Assembly (NCBI RefSeq): GCF_000427625.1
Contig: NZ_KE386569.1
Coordinates: forward strand, 3,108,674 to 3,172,673
Length of the DNA: 64,000 bases
Source: Methylobacter luteus IMV-B-3098
GTDB lineage: Bacteria > Pseudomonadota > Gammaproteobacteria > Methylococcales > Methylomonadaceae
Direction of reading: 5' to 3'
In this document: positions 17,831 through 26,868 of the stretch, piece by piece
How positions within the stretch are numbered: the stretch's first letter is position 1
How the letters are laid out: each line of letters starts with the position of its first letter
Made by a program: the position numbers and the translations under genes
The notes under the pieces: model-generated
Told to the model about the DNA's origin: nothing
What the model saw: only the letters and a program-made list of their open reading frames with translations
Databases searched by the model: none

Positions 17831-18147
17831 TCAGATCCGGTTGTGCTGGTACTGGTTGACGGCGGACCCAAGCCCCGGCTTGCCTAAACAGCGCAGGATA
17901 TATTGAGGCGGCTGCGTACGGCATGCGACTTTGCTGGATCGCGGACTTGAACATGGATGGTAACACGATCTGTTTTGAGGCTGATCAGCGTGCGTTGCGC
18001 ATCACTTATCAGGAACAGGTGTCAGTCGAATAGGGGCAATGGCGTTGCCCCGACTCAAAATTTACAATTCACCTTTATGGATTATAGTCCCGAGTAAACG
18101 GTCTGTTTTATGCGCCGTTTTGACCCGATCTATCAGAGAGGCGGCGG
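17831..18147. other. Intergenic DNA with a dubious short frame
   Basis: A 36-codon frame at 17923-18033 (MRLCWIADLNMDGNT..) has no ribosome site, and I do not call it a gene; it may be a relic. No terminator, RNA or repeat is evident between fumC and the convergent lipoprotein gene. Confidence 0.45.
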
Positions 18148-18651
18148 TCAATTTTTAGGTGGTTCCGCTGGTTCTGCCGGTTGAGTTGGCGCCGCAGGTT
18201 GGACTGGAGCCGCCGGTTGGGCTGGTTCTGCGGGTTGCGTCTGTTCCGTTGCTGCCTTTTCGTCTTCTTCGGATTCCATGATGACGGCCGAGATGCAGTT
18301 CATCATGCTTTCGGTGTAGTTGTTATGGGCGTCGGCAAGCGCCTCGGCCGAGCCGAAGTCATTGCGCAGTTCTTCCAAGGTCTTTTTAGGATCATTCGAA
18401 TCCATCAACGTCAGCATTTTGGTATAGTTGCGGTAAGCCGTCATGCGATTCGGATCGCCAGGGAAAATACCGGGCATGTTTTTCGTCGTCAGGTCAATGA
18501 CGCAGTCAGCCATGTGCTGGGGGTCTATTTTATAGTCCTGGATGTCTTTTTCTTTCTTCATTTGTTCCAGCACAGCTTGTTCATATTGAGCTTTATCAGC
18601 ACAAGCTGAAAGAAACAATGCGGATATGGAAACCAGCAGTAGTTTTTTCAT
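18148..18651 (-). CDS. Lipoprotein with Pro/Ala-rich tail
   Basis: 167 aa with a lipoprotein signal (MKKLLLVSISALFLSAC; lipobox LSAC) and a mature domain of about 105 residues rich in charged helices (DPQHMADCVIDLTTKNM, MLTLMDSNDPKKTLEEL). The tail of roughly 30 residues is built from PAEPAQPAAPVQPA-like units that probably extends through the periplasm or peptidoglycan. Two Cys in the mature part could pair. I recognise no family. It stands alone on the minus strand with its own upstream AT-rich region. Confidence 0.7.
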   Translation of the reverse strand: MKKLLLVSISALFLSACADKAQYEQAVLEQMKKEKDIQDYKIDPQHMADCVIDLTTKNMPGIFPGDPNRMTAYRNYTKMLTLMDSNDPKKTLEELRNDFGSAEALADAHNNYTESMMNCISAVIMESEEDEKAATEQTQPAEPAQPAAPVQPAAPTQPAEPAEPPKN

Positions 18652-18761
18652 GGATGCGTTACCGTTATTTATATTTTTAATTGAAATAGTAAGCTCGTCA
18701 TTATACGTATATAACTTACTATGCGTTTTATGATTGTAGCAAACAGGCTTCAGGACGTTTC

Positions 18762-19514
18762 CTAATGAGTGCTGATATCCTGCATGGCCTGCCTGATCCA
18801 GGCTTCCGCTTCGGCATTGATATCGGCAGCTTTACGGCCCTGGCTTTCAATGGCCGGGCCAATTTTTACCTTGATCGTCCCCGGATATTTTAAAAAGCTG
18901 TAGCGAGGCCAGTATTCACCGGCATTAAGCGCAATGGGTATGACCGGATAACCTGATTTTTGTGCCAGCATGGCGCCGCCGGCGCCGAATTTTTTTTCTT
19001 CGCCCGGCGCTGTGCGTGTGCCTTCAGGAAAAATCACGACCCACATGCCTTCCTTCAAACAAACCGTGCCTTCGTCCAGTAACTTACGCATGGCGGCTCG
19101 CTGGTTTTCGCGGTCTATGGCTATCGGTCTGAGCGTCGCCAGCGCCCAACCCCAAAGCGGCATCCAGAGCAATGAGCGTTTCAATAACGTAGTTTGGGTT
19201 GGAAGAATGTGCCTTAACGCCAGCGTTTCCCAGGCGGACTGATGCTTGCTCAGTACGATGGCCGCATCCAGTCCCTTGATATGCTCCAGGCCTTCAACTT
19301 CATAGCCGAGACCGCAGAAAAATTTCGTCATCCAAACAACTAGGGAGCACCAGGCAGTGGCGATTTTATAGCGCACGGAGAAAGGTGTCAGTATGCACAA
19401 AAGAATTAATATGCCGTCGATTGTCGCGGTAGTAAAAATGCTGATAAATAACAGGGCTGAGCCGATATAAAGCCGGACTTTATTGCCTTGATACGAGGTA
19501 CTTTGCTGCGTCAT
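18762..19514 (-). CDS. plsC: 1-acyl-sn-glycerol-3-phosphate acyltransferase
   Basis: Adds the second acyl chain to lysophosphatidate in phospholipid synthesis at the inner membrane. The 250-aa protein has an N-terminal membrane segment (YIGSALLFISIFTTATIDG). Acyltransferase motif I is SKHQSAWET (HX4-like catalytic His; note HQSAWE rather than HX4D), and motif III is FPEGTRTAPGE. The Glu in place of Asp is common in one PlsC subgroup. Its start lies 35 bases inside gmhB, so the two are coupled, an arrangement seen in many Gammaproteobacteria (glyQS-gmhB-plsC). Confidence 0.9.
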   Translation of the reverse strand: MTQQSTSYQGNKVRLYIGSALLFISIFTTATIDGILILLCILTPFSVRYKIATAWCSLVVWMTKFFCGLGYEVEGLEHIKGLDAAIVLSKHQSAWETLALRHILPTQTTLLKRSLLWMPLWGWALATLRPIAIDRENQRAAMRKLLDEGTVCLKEGMWVVIFPEGTRTAPGEEKKFGAGGAMLAQKSGYPVIPIALNAGEYWPRYSFLKYPGTIKVKIGPAIESQGRKAADINAEAEAWIRQAMQDISTH

Positions 19515-20019
19515 AGAGGTTATCGAAAACAGGGATGTTAAGATCGGGATTGTCCATCAGGGTTTTTTTACCCTTGCCGGTTTTGACCAGTATCGGGCTG
19601 GCGCCGACAGCCTGAGCGGTCTGGATGTCACGTAGCGCATCGCCGATAAAAGGCATGCCTTGCAGACTGACTTGTTTGTCGACCGCAAATAATTCCAGCA
19701 GGCCCGGTTTGGGTTTTCGGCAGGCGCAACCGTCATCAGGGCCGTGCGGGCAAAAATAAATAGAGTCGATTTCGCCGCCTTTCTCGGCAGCCAATCGGTG
19801 CATTTTGGCGTGGATCTTGTCCAGCGCGGCCTGATCGAACAGGCCGCGCTGAAGTCCTGACTGGTTCGTGATGACGGCGACCTTGTAACCGTGCCGGTTG
19901 AGCAGGGCGATAGCCTCAAGGCTGCCTTCTATTGGCTGCCACTCTTCCGGCGATTTTATATAGTCATCGGAATCATAGTTAATGACGCCGTCACGGTCTA
20001 CCAGAACGTATCGATCCAT
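19480..20019 (-). CDS. gmhB: D-glycero-beta-D-manno-heptose-1,7-bisphosphate 7-phosphatase
   Basis: HAD-type phosphatase that dephosphorylates the heptose bisphosphate precursor of LPS inner core. The 179-aa protein has motif I VDRDGVINYD and motif II VITNQSG. The zinc-site loop is CPHGPDDGCACRKPKPG (C-x-H, then C-x-C), and motif IV is FIGDALRDIQTA. All catalytic residues are present. It sits 9 bases after glyS and overlaps plsC. Confidence 0.93.
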   Translation of the reverse strand: MDRYVLVDRDGVINYDSDDYIKSPEEWQPIEGSLEAIALLNRHGYKVAVITNQSGLQRGLFDQAALDKIHAKMHRLAAEKGGEIDSIYFCPHGPDDGCACRKPKPGLLELFAVDKQVSLQGMPFIGDALRDIQTAQAVGASPILVKTGKGKKTLMDNPDLNIPVFDNLYDAAKYLVSRQ

Positions 20020-20028
20020 GCCTAACGT

Positions 20029-22098
20029 TTACGATTGCAGTCTGGATATGTCGGCACAGGTCAAAAACTGTTCGGACACCAGCGTTAGCAGGGCCAAGCG
20101 GTTGGCGCGCAGGTCCAGATCATCGGTCATGACCATGACGTGATCGAAAAAGGCGTCCACGTCATTTCTGAGTTGAGCCAGACGGTTCAGTGCGGCTTGG
20201 TAATCGCGTCTCGCCAGCAGGGGTTGGATATCCATGGCCGATTGCAAGGCAGCGGCCAGCAGCTGTTTTTCCTGCGTTTCGCTCAAATCGCCGATGCTAT
20301 TGGCTGCTTCAGTATCCGACTTTCTCAGAATGTTGCGTATGCGTTTGTTGGCGGCCGCCAGGCTTTCGGCTTCCGGCAATTGCCTGAATGCCTTGACAGC
20401 CTGCAGGCGCTGGATAAAGTCCAGCGGTTCCGCCGGCGTCACGGATATGACGGCATCAAATTCATCGGCAGTATAACCCTGATCGAGGCAGTAGCCTCTC
20501 AGGCGGTCAAAGACGAAATCGACTACCAGCTTATAGGTTTCATCATGGTCGAATTCGTGTGTGAACTGTTTCAGCGAGAACGCGATCAGGTCCTTGATGT
20601 CGAGATTGAGCTGATTCTCGATAATGATCCGCAATGTACCGAGTGCGGCTCTGCGCAGGGCATAAGGGTCTTTGTCGCCGGTCGGGATGAGTCCCGCGCT
20701 GAAGATGCCGGTCAGCGTGTCGGTTTTTTCCGCGATGGCCAGAATCTGGCCGGTCTTGCTGCCTGGCGTCGGGCTGCCGGATTGTTTCGGGAAGTATTGC
20801 TCCTCAAGCGCCCAGGCAACTTCAGCCGGCTCGTCATCGGCCAGCGCATAATAGCGGCCCATGATGCCCTGCAGATTGCCGAATTCGCCGACCATTTCGG
20901 TCATCAGGTCGGTTTTGGCCAGTAGTGCCGCACGCTTGGCCAGATCGACGTTTCCATTGAGCTCGCCGGCAATGTATTCGGCCAGCGTGACGACGCGCTG
21001 AGTTTTATCGGCCAGCGTGCCCAGTTTTTCCTGGAAGACGATGCTGGAAAGCGTCAGCAGACGTTCTTCCAGGGTCTTTTTGCGGTCCTGTTTCCAGAAG
21101 AACTCAGCGTCGGACAGGCGCGGCGTCACGACGCGTTCGTTGCCGTGCTGTATCGATTGCGGATTGCTGCTCTCGATATTGCTGAAGGTGATGAAATGCG
21201 GCAACAAGCCGCCGGCCGCATTCTTGACTGGAAAATACTTCTGGTTGGTCTGCATGGTCGTGATCAGCACTTCGGCCGGCAGTTCCAGAAAACGCGGATC
21301 GAAACTGCCGGTGATCGGCACCGGCCATTCGTTTAAGGCCGCGATCTCTTCGAGCAGGTCTTCTTCGATGTGCGCGGTGCCGTTAACAGCGACGGCCGCC
21401 TGCTCAGCAGCGTTTCTGATAATGGTTTTGCGCTGCTCGAAATCGGGGATGACTTTGCCTTGTTCGAACAGGATTTGTGCGTAGTTTTCAGGCTTGTCGA
21501 TCGCCAACGGTTGCGGCGCATGAAATCGGTGGCCGTGCGTAGTGGCGCCGGTTTTCAGGCTTAAAATGTCGGTGTCGATGACGGCATCGCCGTACAGCAG
21601 CACGGCCCAGTGCACGGGTCTGACGAATTCGGTCGTGCCGCTGCCCCAGCGCATGCGTTTGGCGATCGGGAGTCCGGCAATGCTGTGCCGGATGATGTCC
21701 GGGATCAGGCTTTCGGTGGCCTGACCCTGGACGTCTTGCGTGAAGGACAGCCATTCGCCCTTGTCGGTTTTCAGACGTTCCAGCTTGTCGAAAGTCGTGC
21801 CGCAACTGACGGCAAAGCCTTGGGCCGCCTTGCTGGGCGTGCCATCCGGTGCGAAGGCCGCTTGCACGGCAGGGCCTCGTTTCTCGACCGTTTTATCGGG
21901 TTGAGCCGTAGCCAGATCTTCAATCAGCACAGCCAGTCGCCGCGGCGTCGCATAGAATCGGCTGCTGCTGAAATCGAGCTCAGCTTCTTTCAGACCTTGC
22001 GTGATGTTGTTCAGCAGGGCGGTCGCCATTTTCAGCAAAGTTGTCGGTGGCAGTTCTTCCGAGCCCAGCTCGAACAGTAAATGTTTGCTTGTTGCCAT
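20029..22098 (-). CDS. glyS: Glycyl-tRNA synthetase beta subunit
   Basis: Beta chain of the alpha2-beta2 glycyl-tRNA synthetase; binds tRNA and supports aminoacylation. The 689-aa length is standard. It begins KHLLFELGSEELPP, as do all GlyS proteins, and contains ATPRRLAVLIEDLA, KRMRWGSG with RPVHWAVLLYG, and the HD-like and C-terminal anticodon-binding regions (MVMTDDLDLRANRLALL). Its ATG shares one base with the glyQ stop (TAATG), so the subunits are translationally coupled. Confidence 0.97.
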   Translation of the reverse strand: MATSKHLLFELGSEELPPTTLLKMATALLNNITQGLKEAELDFSSSRFYATPRRLAVLIEDLATAQPDKTVEKRGPAVQAAFAPDGTPSKAAQGFAVSCGTTFDKLERLKTDKGEWLSFTQDVQGQATESLIPDIIRHSIAGLPIAKRMRWGSGTTEFVRPVHWAVLLYGDAVIDTDILSLKTGATTHGHRFHAPQPLAIDKPENYAQILFEQGKVIPDFEQRKTIIRNAAEQAAVAVNGTAHIEEDLLEEIAALNEWPVPITGSFDPRFLELPAEVLITTMQTNQKYFPVKNAAGGLLPHFITFSNIESSNPQSIQHGNERVVTPRLSDAEFFWKQDRKKTLEERLLTLSSIVFQEKLGTLADKTQRVVTLAEYIAGELNGNVDLAKRAALLAKTDLMTEMVGEFGNLQGIMGRYYALADDEPAEVAWALEEQYFPKQSGSPTPGSKTGQILAIAEKTDTLTGIFSAGLIPTGDKDPYALRRAALGTLRIIIENQLNLDIKDLIAFSLKQFTHEFDHDETYKLVVDFVFDRLRGYCLDQGYTADEFDAVISVTPAEPLDFIQRLQAVKAFRQLPEAESLAAANKRIRNILRKSDTEAANSIGDLSETQEKQLLAAALQSAMDIQPLLARRDYQAALNRLAQLRNDVDAFFDHVMVMTDDLDLRANRLALLTLVSEQFLTCADISRLQS

Positions 22099-23015
22099 TA
22101 TTGTGCTCCTTGTCCTGTCAGCATCGGGAAGCCCAGTGATTCCCGGCGTTGGTAATAGGCTTCGGCCACGGATTTGGACATGTTTCTGACTCTTAAAATG
22201 TAGCGTTGGCGTTCGGTGACCGAGATGGCGTGACGCGCATCCAGCAGGTTGAACGCATGCGAGGCTTTCAGCACCATTTCATACGCCGGCAGCGGAAGGT
22301 CCAGATCGATCAGTTTGCGGCATTCCTGCTCGTAGGTATCAAAGCACTGGAACATGAACTCGACGTTGGCCTGCTCGAAGTTATAGGCCGACATTTCCAC
22401 TTCATTCTGATGGAACACGTCGCCGTAGGTGACCGTGCCGAACGGGCCCTTGGTCCAGATCAGGTCGTAGACGCTTTTGACGCCCTGCAGGTACATGGCA
22501 ATACGCTCCAGGCCGTAAGTGATTTCGCCCGTAACCGGTTTGCATTCGAGGCCGCCGACTTGCTGGAAATAGGTGAATTGCGTGACTTCCATGCCATTCA
22601 GCCAGACTTCCCAGCCCAGTCCCCATGCGCCCAGGGTCGGCGATTCCCAATTGTCTTCGACGAAACGGATGTCGTGTTCGAGCAGATCCAGCCCCAGATG
22701 CCGCAGCGAGTCCAGGTACAGTTCCTGAATGTTGTCCGGTGACGGCTTTAACGCCACCTGAAACTGGTAGTAATGCTGCAGACGGTTGGGGTTTTCGCCG
22801 AAACGGCCGTCCGTGGGGCGGCGCGAGGGCTGCACATAGGCCGTGTTCCAGGGCTCGGGGCCTATGGCGCGCAGGAAGGTGGCGGGATGAAAGGTCCCGG
22901 CGCCGACTTCCTGATCCAAAGGCTGCAATAAAATACAGCCCTGACTTGACCAGTATTTCTGTAAGGCCAGGATAAGTCCCTGAAATGTGGATAAATCGTT
23001 ATTTATACTCGACAC
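22098..23015 (-). CDS. glyQ: Glycyl-tRNA synthetase alpha subunit
   Basis: Catalytic subunit that activates glycine. It has [18 protein letters not shown] near the start, then [50 protein letters not shown] and [17 protein letters not shown], all family landmarks. I take GTG at 23015 (VSSINNDLS) as the start because relatives begin a few residues before TFQGL and an AGGT lies upstream. A TTG at 23051 would add 12 residues. Confidence 0.95.
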   Translation of the reverse strand: MSSINNDLSTFQGLILALQKYWSSQGCILLQPLDQEVGAGTFHPATFLRAIGPEPWNTAYVQPSRRPTDGRFGENPNRLQHYYQFQVALKPSPDNIQELYLDSLRHLGLDLLEHDIRFVEDNWESPTLGAWGLGWEVWLNGMEVTQFTYFQQVGGLECKPVTGEITYGLERIAMYLQGVKSVYDLIWTKGPFGTVTYGDVFHQNEVEMSAYNFEQANVEFMFQCFDTYEQECRKLIDLDLPLPAYEMVLKASHAFNLLDARHAISVTERQRYILRVRNMSKSVAEAYYQRRESLGFPMLTGQGAQ

Positions 23016-23145
23016 GGCAGCAAACCTGTTGGGCAATAAAAAGGCCGTCAATTATAGCTTAAAAATGTCGGCTGAATAGGCCCTTATTGTTGAGCCATGA
23101 CGCGCATCAATTGCAAGTGCGCCAGGCCGGTTCGCATGCCGGAAA

Positions 23146-24318
23146 TTATTCCGTCGTTTCCTGTTCCTGTTCATCTTCCTTCTCGATAGCCTCCAGCGCA
23201 AAGTCGGACAGACCGCTGCTGGCCGCATCGGGTGACTTGGCGGGCGAAACCGAGCCGAGCCCATCGGTGAGGTTGATTTTCAGCTTGAGGTTATTCGGTG
23301 AGTCGGAATTGTTCAGCGCTTCTTCAAGCGAGATCGTGCCTTCCTTGAACAGCCTCAGCAGGTGGCTGTCGAACGTCTGCATGCCGACATTTTCCGATTT
23401 TTCCATGGCTTCCTTGATGGAATGGATATCGCCTTTCTGGATCAGGTCCCGGACCAGTTGCGTGCCCAGCAAAATTTCAATCGCGGCCGTGCGCTTGCCG
23501 TCCACGGTAGGCACCAGTCGTTGTGAGACAAACGCTTTCAAGTTCAGCGACAAGTCCAGCAACAGTTGATTGCGGCGCTCTTCGGGGAAGAAGTTGATGA
23601 TGCGGTCCAGCGCCTGGTTGGCGTTGTTGGCATGCAGCGTGGACAGACACAGATGGCCGGTTTCGGCGAAGGCCAGCGCGTGCTCCATGGTTTCCTGGCT
23701 GCGGATCTCGCCGATCAGGATGACATCAGGCGCCTGACGCAGCGTGTTTTTCAACGCATCCTCGTAGCTCAGCGTATCGACGCCGACTTCGCGCTGGTTG
23801 ACCAGCGACTTTTTGTGCGGATGAATGTATTCGATAGGATCTTCGATGGTGATGATATGGCCGGACGCATTGCTGTTGCGATAATCGATCAGGGCCGCCA
23901 GTGAGGTCGACTTGCCGGAGCCGGTGCCCCCGACGAACAGGATCAGGCCGCGCTTCTCCATGATGGATTGCTTCAGCACGGGCGGCAGTCCCAGTTTATC
24001 GGCACTGGGGATGTCGACTTTGATGTTCCGGATGACCAGCGCCAGGCTGTTGCGCTGCTTGAAAATATTGACGCGGAAGCGGCCTATGCCGGGTTCGGAA
24101 AGCGCCAAATTCATTTCGGGCACCTGTTCGAATGCCTTTTGCTGCTCTTCATCCATCAGGCTATAGGCGATTTCCTTGATGCGCTCCCTGGTCAGCCTGA
24201 TGTTTTCCAAAGGCTTCAGTGAGCCTTCAAATTTGGCGGCCGGCGGTGCATCCACGGTCAAGTAAAGGTCGGAGCCGTCTTTGTGGGCCAAGATTTTAAG
24301 GTAGTCTTTGAATTCCAT
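23146..24318 (-). CDS. pilU: Type IV pilus retraction ATPase PilU
   Basis: Hexameric ATPase of the PilT/PilU group, working with PilT to depolymerise pili. The 390-aa protein has Walker A GGTGSGKST, an Asp box (ITIEDPIEYIHPH), Walker B (VILIGEIRSQETM) and a His box (TGHLCLSTLHANNA). The start MEFKDYLKIL at 24318 is the family start; an ATG 36 bases upstream is unlikely. The Glu/Gln-rich C-terminal tail (EAIEKEDEQEQETTE) extends past the core. No pilT partner is in the window, but pilB, pilC and pilD are nearby. Confidence 0.93.
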   Translation of the reverse strand: MEFKDYLKILAHKDGSDLYLTVDAPPAAKFEGSLKPLENIRLTRERIKEIAYSLMDEEQQKAFEQVPEMNLALSEPGIGRFRVNIFKQRNSLALVIRNIKVDIPSADKLGLPPVLKQSIMEKRGLILFVGGTGSGKSTSLAALIDYRNSNASGHIITIEDPIEYIHPHKKSLVNQREVGVDTLSYEDALKNTLRQAPDVILIGEIRSQETMEHALAFAETGHLCLSTLHANNANQALDRIINFFPEERRNQLLLDLSLNLKAFVSQRLVPTVDGKRTAAIEILLGTQLVRDLIQKGDIHSIKEAMEKSENVGMQTFDSHLLRLFKEGTISLEEALNNSDSPNNLKLKINLTDGLGSVSPAKSPDAASSGLSDFALEAIEKEDEQEQETTE

Positions 24319-24440
24319 ATTGCAATTGATCCCGGGAATAAAATTAAACGCCAAAGTTTAGGTGATAACTGGAGAAGTTGAAGTCGCATTGCCAAATAAA
24401 CGGGTATAATAGGCTCATTTTTAGCATTTTTTTAAGCGTT

Positions 24441-25487
24441 ATGAGTCAACAAAGAAAAGCGGTGGCATTGATTTCCGGTGGCCTGGATTCAATGCTGGCG
24501 GCGAAGACAATTCTGGAGCAGGGCGTGCATGTGGAAGGCATCAACTTCTTCACCGGCTTTTGCGTGGAAGGTCACACGCATGCCATCAGGGCCCGGGACA
24601 AGGCTAAGCCCAAGCGCAATAACTCGCTGTGGGTCGCCGAACAGTTGGGCATCAAGCTGCATATCATCGATGTGATCGAGGAATACAAGGACGTGCTGAT
24701 CAATCCGAAGCACGGCTATGGCGCCAACATGAATCCGTGCCTGGACTGCAAGATTTTCATGGTCAACAAGGCTAAACAGTGGATCGCCGAAAACGGTTTC
24801 GATTTCATCATTACCGGTGAAGTGATCGGCCAGCGGCCGATGTCGCAGCGCAAGGAAACCATGCCGATCGTTGCGCGCGAGTCCGGCGCCGATGACTTGC
24901 TGCTGCGGCCGTTGTGCGCGAAGAATCTGCCTGCTGCCTTGCCCGAGCGCGAAGGCTGGGTCGACAGGGAAAAGCTGTATGATTTCAGTGGCCGGTCGCG
25001 CAAGCCGCAGATGGCGCTGGCCGAACAATACGGCTTCAGCGAATACGCGCAGCCGGCCGGCGGCTGTTGTTTTCTGACCGATGCCAGCTATTCGGCCAAA
25101 CTGGTCGATTTATGGCAGGCGCGCGACAATAACAGAGCCTATGATCTTGATGACATTATGTTGCTGAAAGTCGGGCGCCATATCCGGCCCCGGCCCAATT
25201 TCAAGATGATAGTTGCGAGGGAAGAGGGCGAGGGCCGCTTTCTGCAGGGCTATAAAAAGGAATTCATGATGATGAGCTGCACAAGTCATAACGGTCCCTT
25301 AGTGTTGATCGACGGCTCACCTTCTGATGAGGATTTGCAATTGGCGGCCGCCATTACCGCACGCTACGGGCAGGGCCGCGACGCCGATCAGGTTGATGTC
25401 AGCATCACAGGCAAAGACGGCTCGGCAAGAACGGTTCAGGTCAAGCCCTTGCCTGCCGATCAGATTCCCGAGGCATGGTTTATATGA
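24441..25487 (+). CDS. MnmA/ThiI-like PP-loop ATPase with NFACT-R-like C terminus (predicted tRNA thiolation)
   Basis: The 348-aa protein starts at ATG 24441. The PP-loop is SGGLDS (residues ~12-17). NPCLDCK (Cys100, Cys103) and GGCCF (Cys209, Cys210) supply potential catalytic or metal-binding thiols. The last ~110 residues (HIRPRPNFKMIVAREEGEG and onward) resemble the RNA-binding NFACT-R module known to be fused to PP-loop enzymes; that assignment is from memory of the family. Databases often label such proteins tRNA (5-methylaminomethyl-2-thiouridylate)-methyltransferase, which the sequence does not support literally. A TusA-like sulfur carrier starts in its stop codon (ATGA), so RNA sulfuration is the likely job. 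The substrate is unknown. Confidence 0.8.
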   Translation: MSQQRKAVALISGGLDSMLAAKTILEQGVHVEGINFFTGFCVEGHTHAIRARDKAKPKRNNSLWVAEQLGIKLHIIDVIEEYKDVLINPKHGYGANMNPCLDCKIFMVNKAKQWIAENGFDFIITGEVIGQRPMSQRKETMPIVARESGADDLLLRPLCAKNLPAALPEREGWVDREKLYDFSGRSRKPQMALAEQYGFSEYAQPAGGCCFLTDASYSAKLVDLWQARDNNRAYDLDDIMLLKVGRHIRPRPNFKMIVAREEGEGRFLQGYKKEFMMMSCTSHNGPLVLIDGSPSDEDLQLAAAITARYGQGRDADQVDVSITGKDGSARTVQVKPLPADQIPEAWFI

Positions 25488-25711
25488 CTAGAGAGACTTT
25501 AAATGCAAGGCGTTTGCTGTGCCCGCTGCCGGTCATCCGTACGCAGGATAAAGTCAAACAGCTCAAGGCCGGCGATCGGCTCGAGGTGATCTGCACCGAT
25601 CCGGGTGTCATGCAGGATATTCCGGCCTGGTGCCGCATCAACGGCCATAAGGTGCTGGAAACCCATGCCGATGATGGCGAATATATCATTGTGCTGGAAG
25701 TGGGTGGCTAA
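25484..25711 (+). CDS. TusA/SirA-family sulfur carrier
   Basis: 75 aa from ATG at 25484, which overlaps the preceding stop as ATGA (an ATG at 25475 would add three residues). It contains the TusA signature RLLCPLPVIRTQDKVK, with the persulfide-carrying Cys in CPxP. Then come GDRLEVICTDPGVMQDIPAW and a terminal strand (YIIVLEVGG). TusA-like proteins pass sulfur from desulfurases to acceptors such as MnmA. Direct coupling to a PP-loop enzyme makes that enzyme the probable acceptor. Confidence 0.9.
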   Translation: MTRETLNARRLLCPLPVIRTQDKVKQLKAGDRLEVICTDPGVMQDIPAWCRINGHKVLETHADDGEYIIVLEVGG

Positions 25712-26856
25712 TGGCTGAGGTCTATGACGCCGCAACCGCTGATAAACTGAAGGTCAGGGCGACCTATGTCGGTGCGCTGGTCAATATTGTTCAGACCTGC
25801 ATTAAAATCGGTTTCGGCATCTTAGGACAATCAGCTGCGTTAATCGCTGACGGGATTCATTCCCTGTCGGATCTACTGAGTGATCTATTGGTGATTATCG
25901 CCATCAGGCTGGGCAGCCGCGAGGCGGATCACGAGCATCCATACGGCCATCGCCGTTTTGAAACCATAGCGACGGTTATCTTGGGCGTCGGCCTGATCGC
26001 CGTTGCCGGTGCCATCGTCTGGCATGTGCTGGAGCGCATCGCGGTGCCGGAAACCTTGTTGGTCCCTGATGCCAATACCTTAGGTGTTGCAGCCATTTCC
26101 ATTCTGATCAACGAATGGCTGTATCACTATACCAGGCGTATCGCCAAAAAGACCCGTTCGAAATTATTGTTGGCCAATGCCTGGCACCAGCGCAGCGACG
26201 CCTTCTCTTCGGTGGTCGTACTGATAGGCATAGCGGCCGTGCTGCTGGGTTATCCCTTCGCCGATGCTGTTGCCGCCGCCGTGGTCGCGTTGATGGTGGC
26301 CAAGATCGGCTTGAATCTGGTCTTTGACAGCATCAAGGAACTGGTCGATACATCCTTGCCGCCCGAACTGGTCGCTGAAATCCGCACGGCGATCCATCAA
26401 ATCGACGGCGTCGAAGGCATCCATTTGCTGCGTACGCGACAAATGGGCGAGGATGCCTATATCGATGCGCATATTGTCGTCGATCCGCGCATTACGGTAT
26501 CGGAAGGCCATATGATCGGCGATGCGGTCAGGGATGATCTGATCAGACGCTTCGACGACGTCATGGATGTGCTGGTCCATGTCGATCCCGAGGATGACGA
26601 GGGCATGTCGGATCAGTCCAGGCCGCTGTTGCGCAATGACGTGCAGAAGCTGTTGGAGCATTATCTGGCCGATTTTAAACTGGCGATCGAAGATTTCAGA
26701 ATTCATTATCTCGACGGGCAGATTGAGGTTGAAGTTATCCTGCCTTTTGCCCTCTGCGAGCAGCCGCAACAGCTGGAACAAATCAAAAAACAGTGCGCAC
26801 TGATGAGCGTCAGTGTTAAAAGAATTGATCGAGTTTTCGTATTTTTCAAAACCTAG
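25711..26856 (+). CDS. Cation diffusion facilitator (CDF) metal transporter
   Basis: Inner-membrane proton-driven exporter of divalent metals such as Zn or Fe. The 381-aa protein has six membrane helices with the metal-site motifs ADGIHSLSDLLSD (helix 2) and NAWHQRSDAFSS (helix 5), HPYGHRRFETIAT between helices, and a cytoplasmic dimer domain (about 215-295). An extra ~80 residues after that (DQSRPLLRNDVQKLLEHY to the end) look like a second small alpha/beta regulatory module, longer than in FieF. The start shares a base with the tusA-like stop (TAATG). Confidence 0.88.
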   Translation: MAEVYDAATADKLKVRATYVGALVNIVQTCIKIGFGILGQSAALIADGIHSLSDLLSDLLVIIAIRLGSREADHEHPYGHRRFETIATVILGVGLIAVAGAIVWHVLERIAVPETLLVPDANTLGVAAISILINEWLYHYTRRIAKKTRSKLLLANAWHQRSDAFSSVVVLIGIAAVLLGYPFADAVAAAVVALMVAKIGLNLVFDSIKELVDTSLPPELVAEIRTAIHQIDGVEGIHLLRTRQMGEDAYIDAHIVVDPRITVSEGHMIGDAVRDDLIRRFDDVMDVLVHVDPEDDEGMSDQSRPLLRNDVQKLLEHYLADFKLAIEDFRIHYLDGQIEVEVILPFALCEQPQQLEQIKKQCALMSVSVKRIDRVFVFFKT

Positions 26857-26868
26857 AAGGATTAAACC

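Noticed and set aside
17923-18033. A 36-codon frame after fumC
   Set aside because: No ribosome site, no family, no following terminator.
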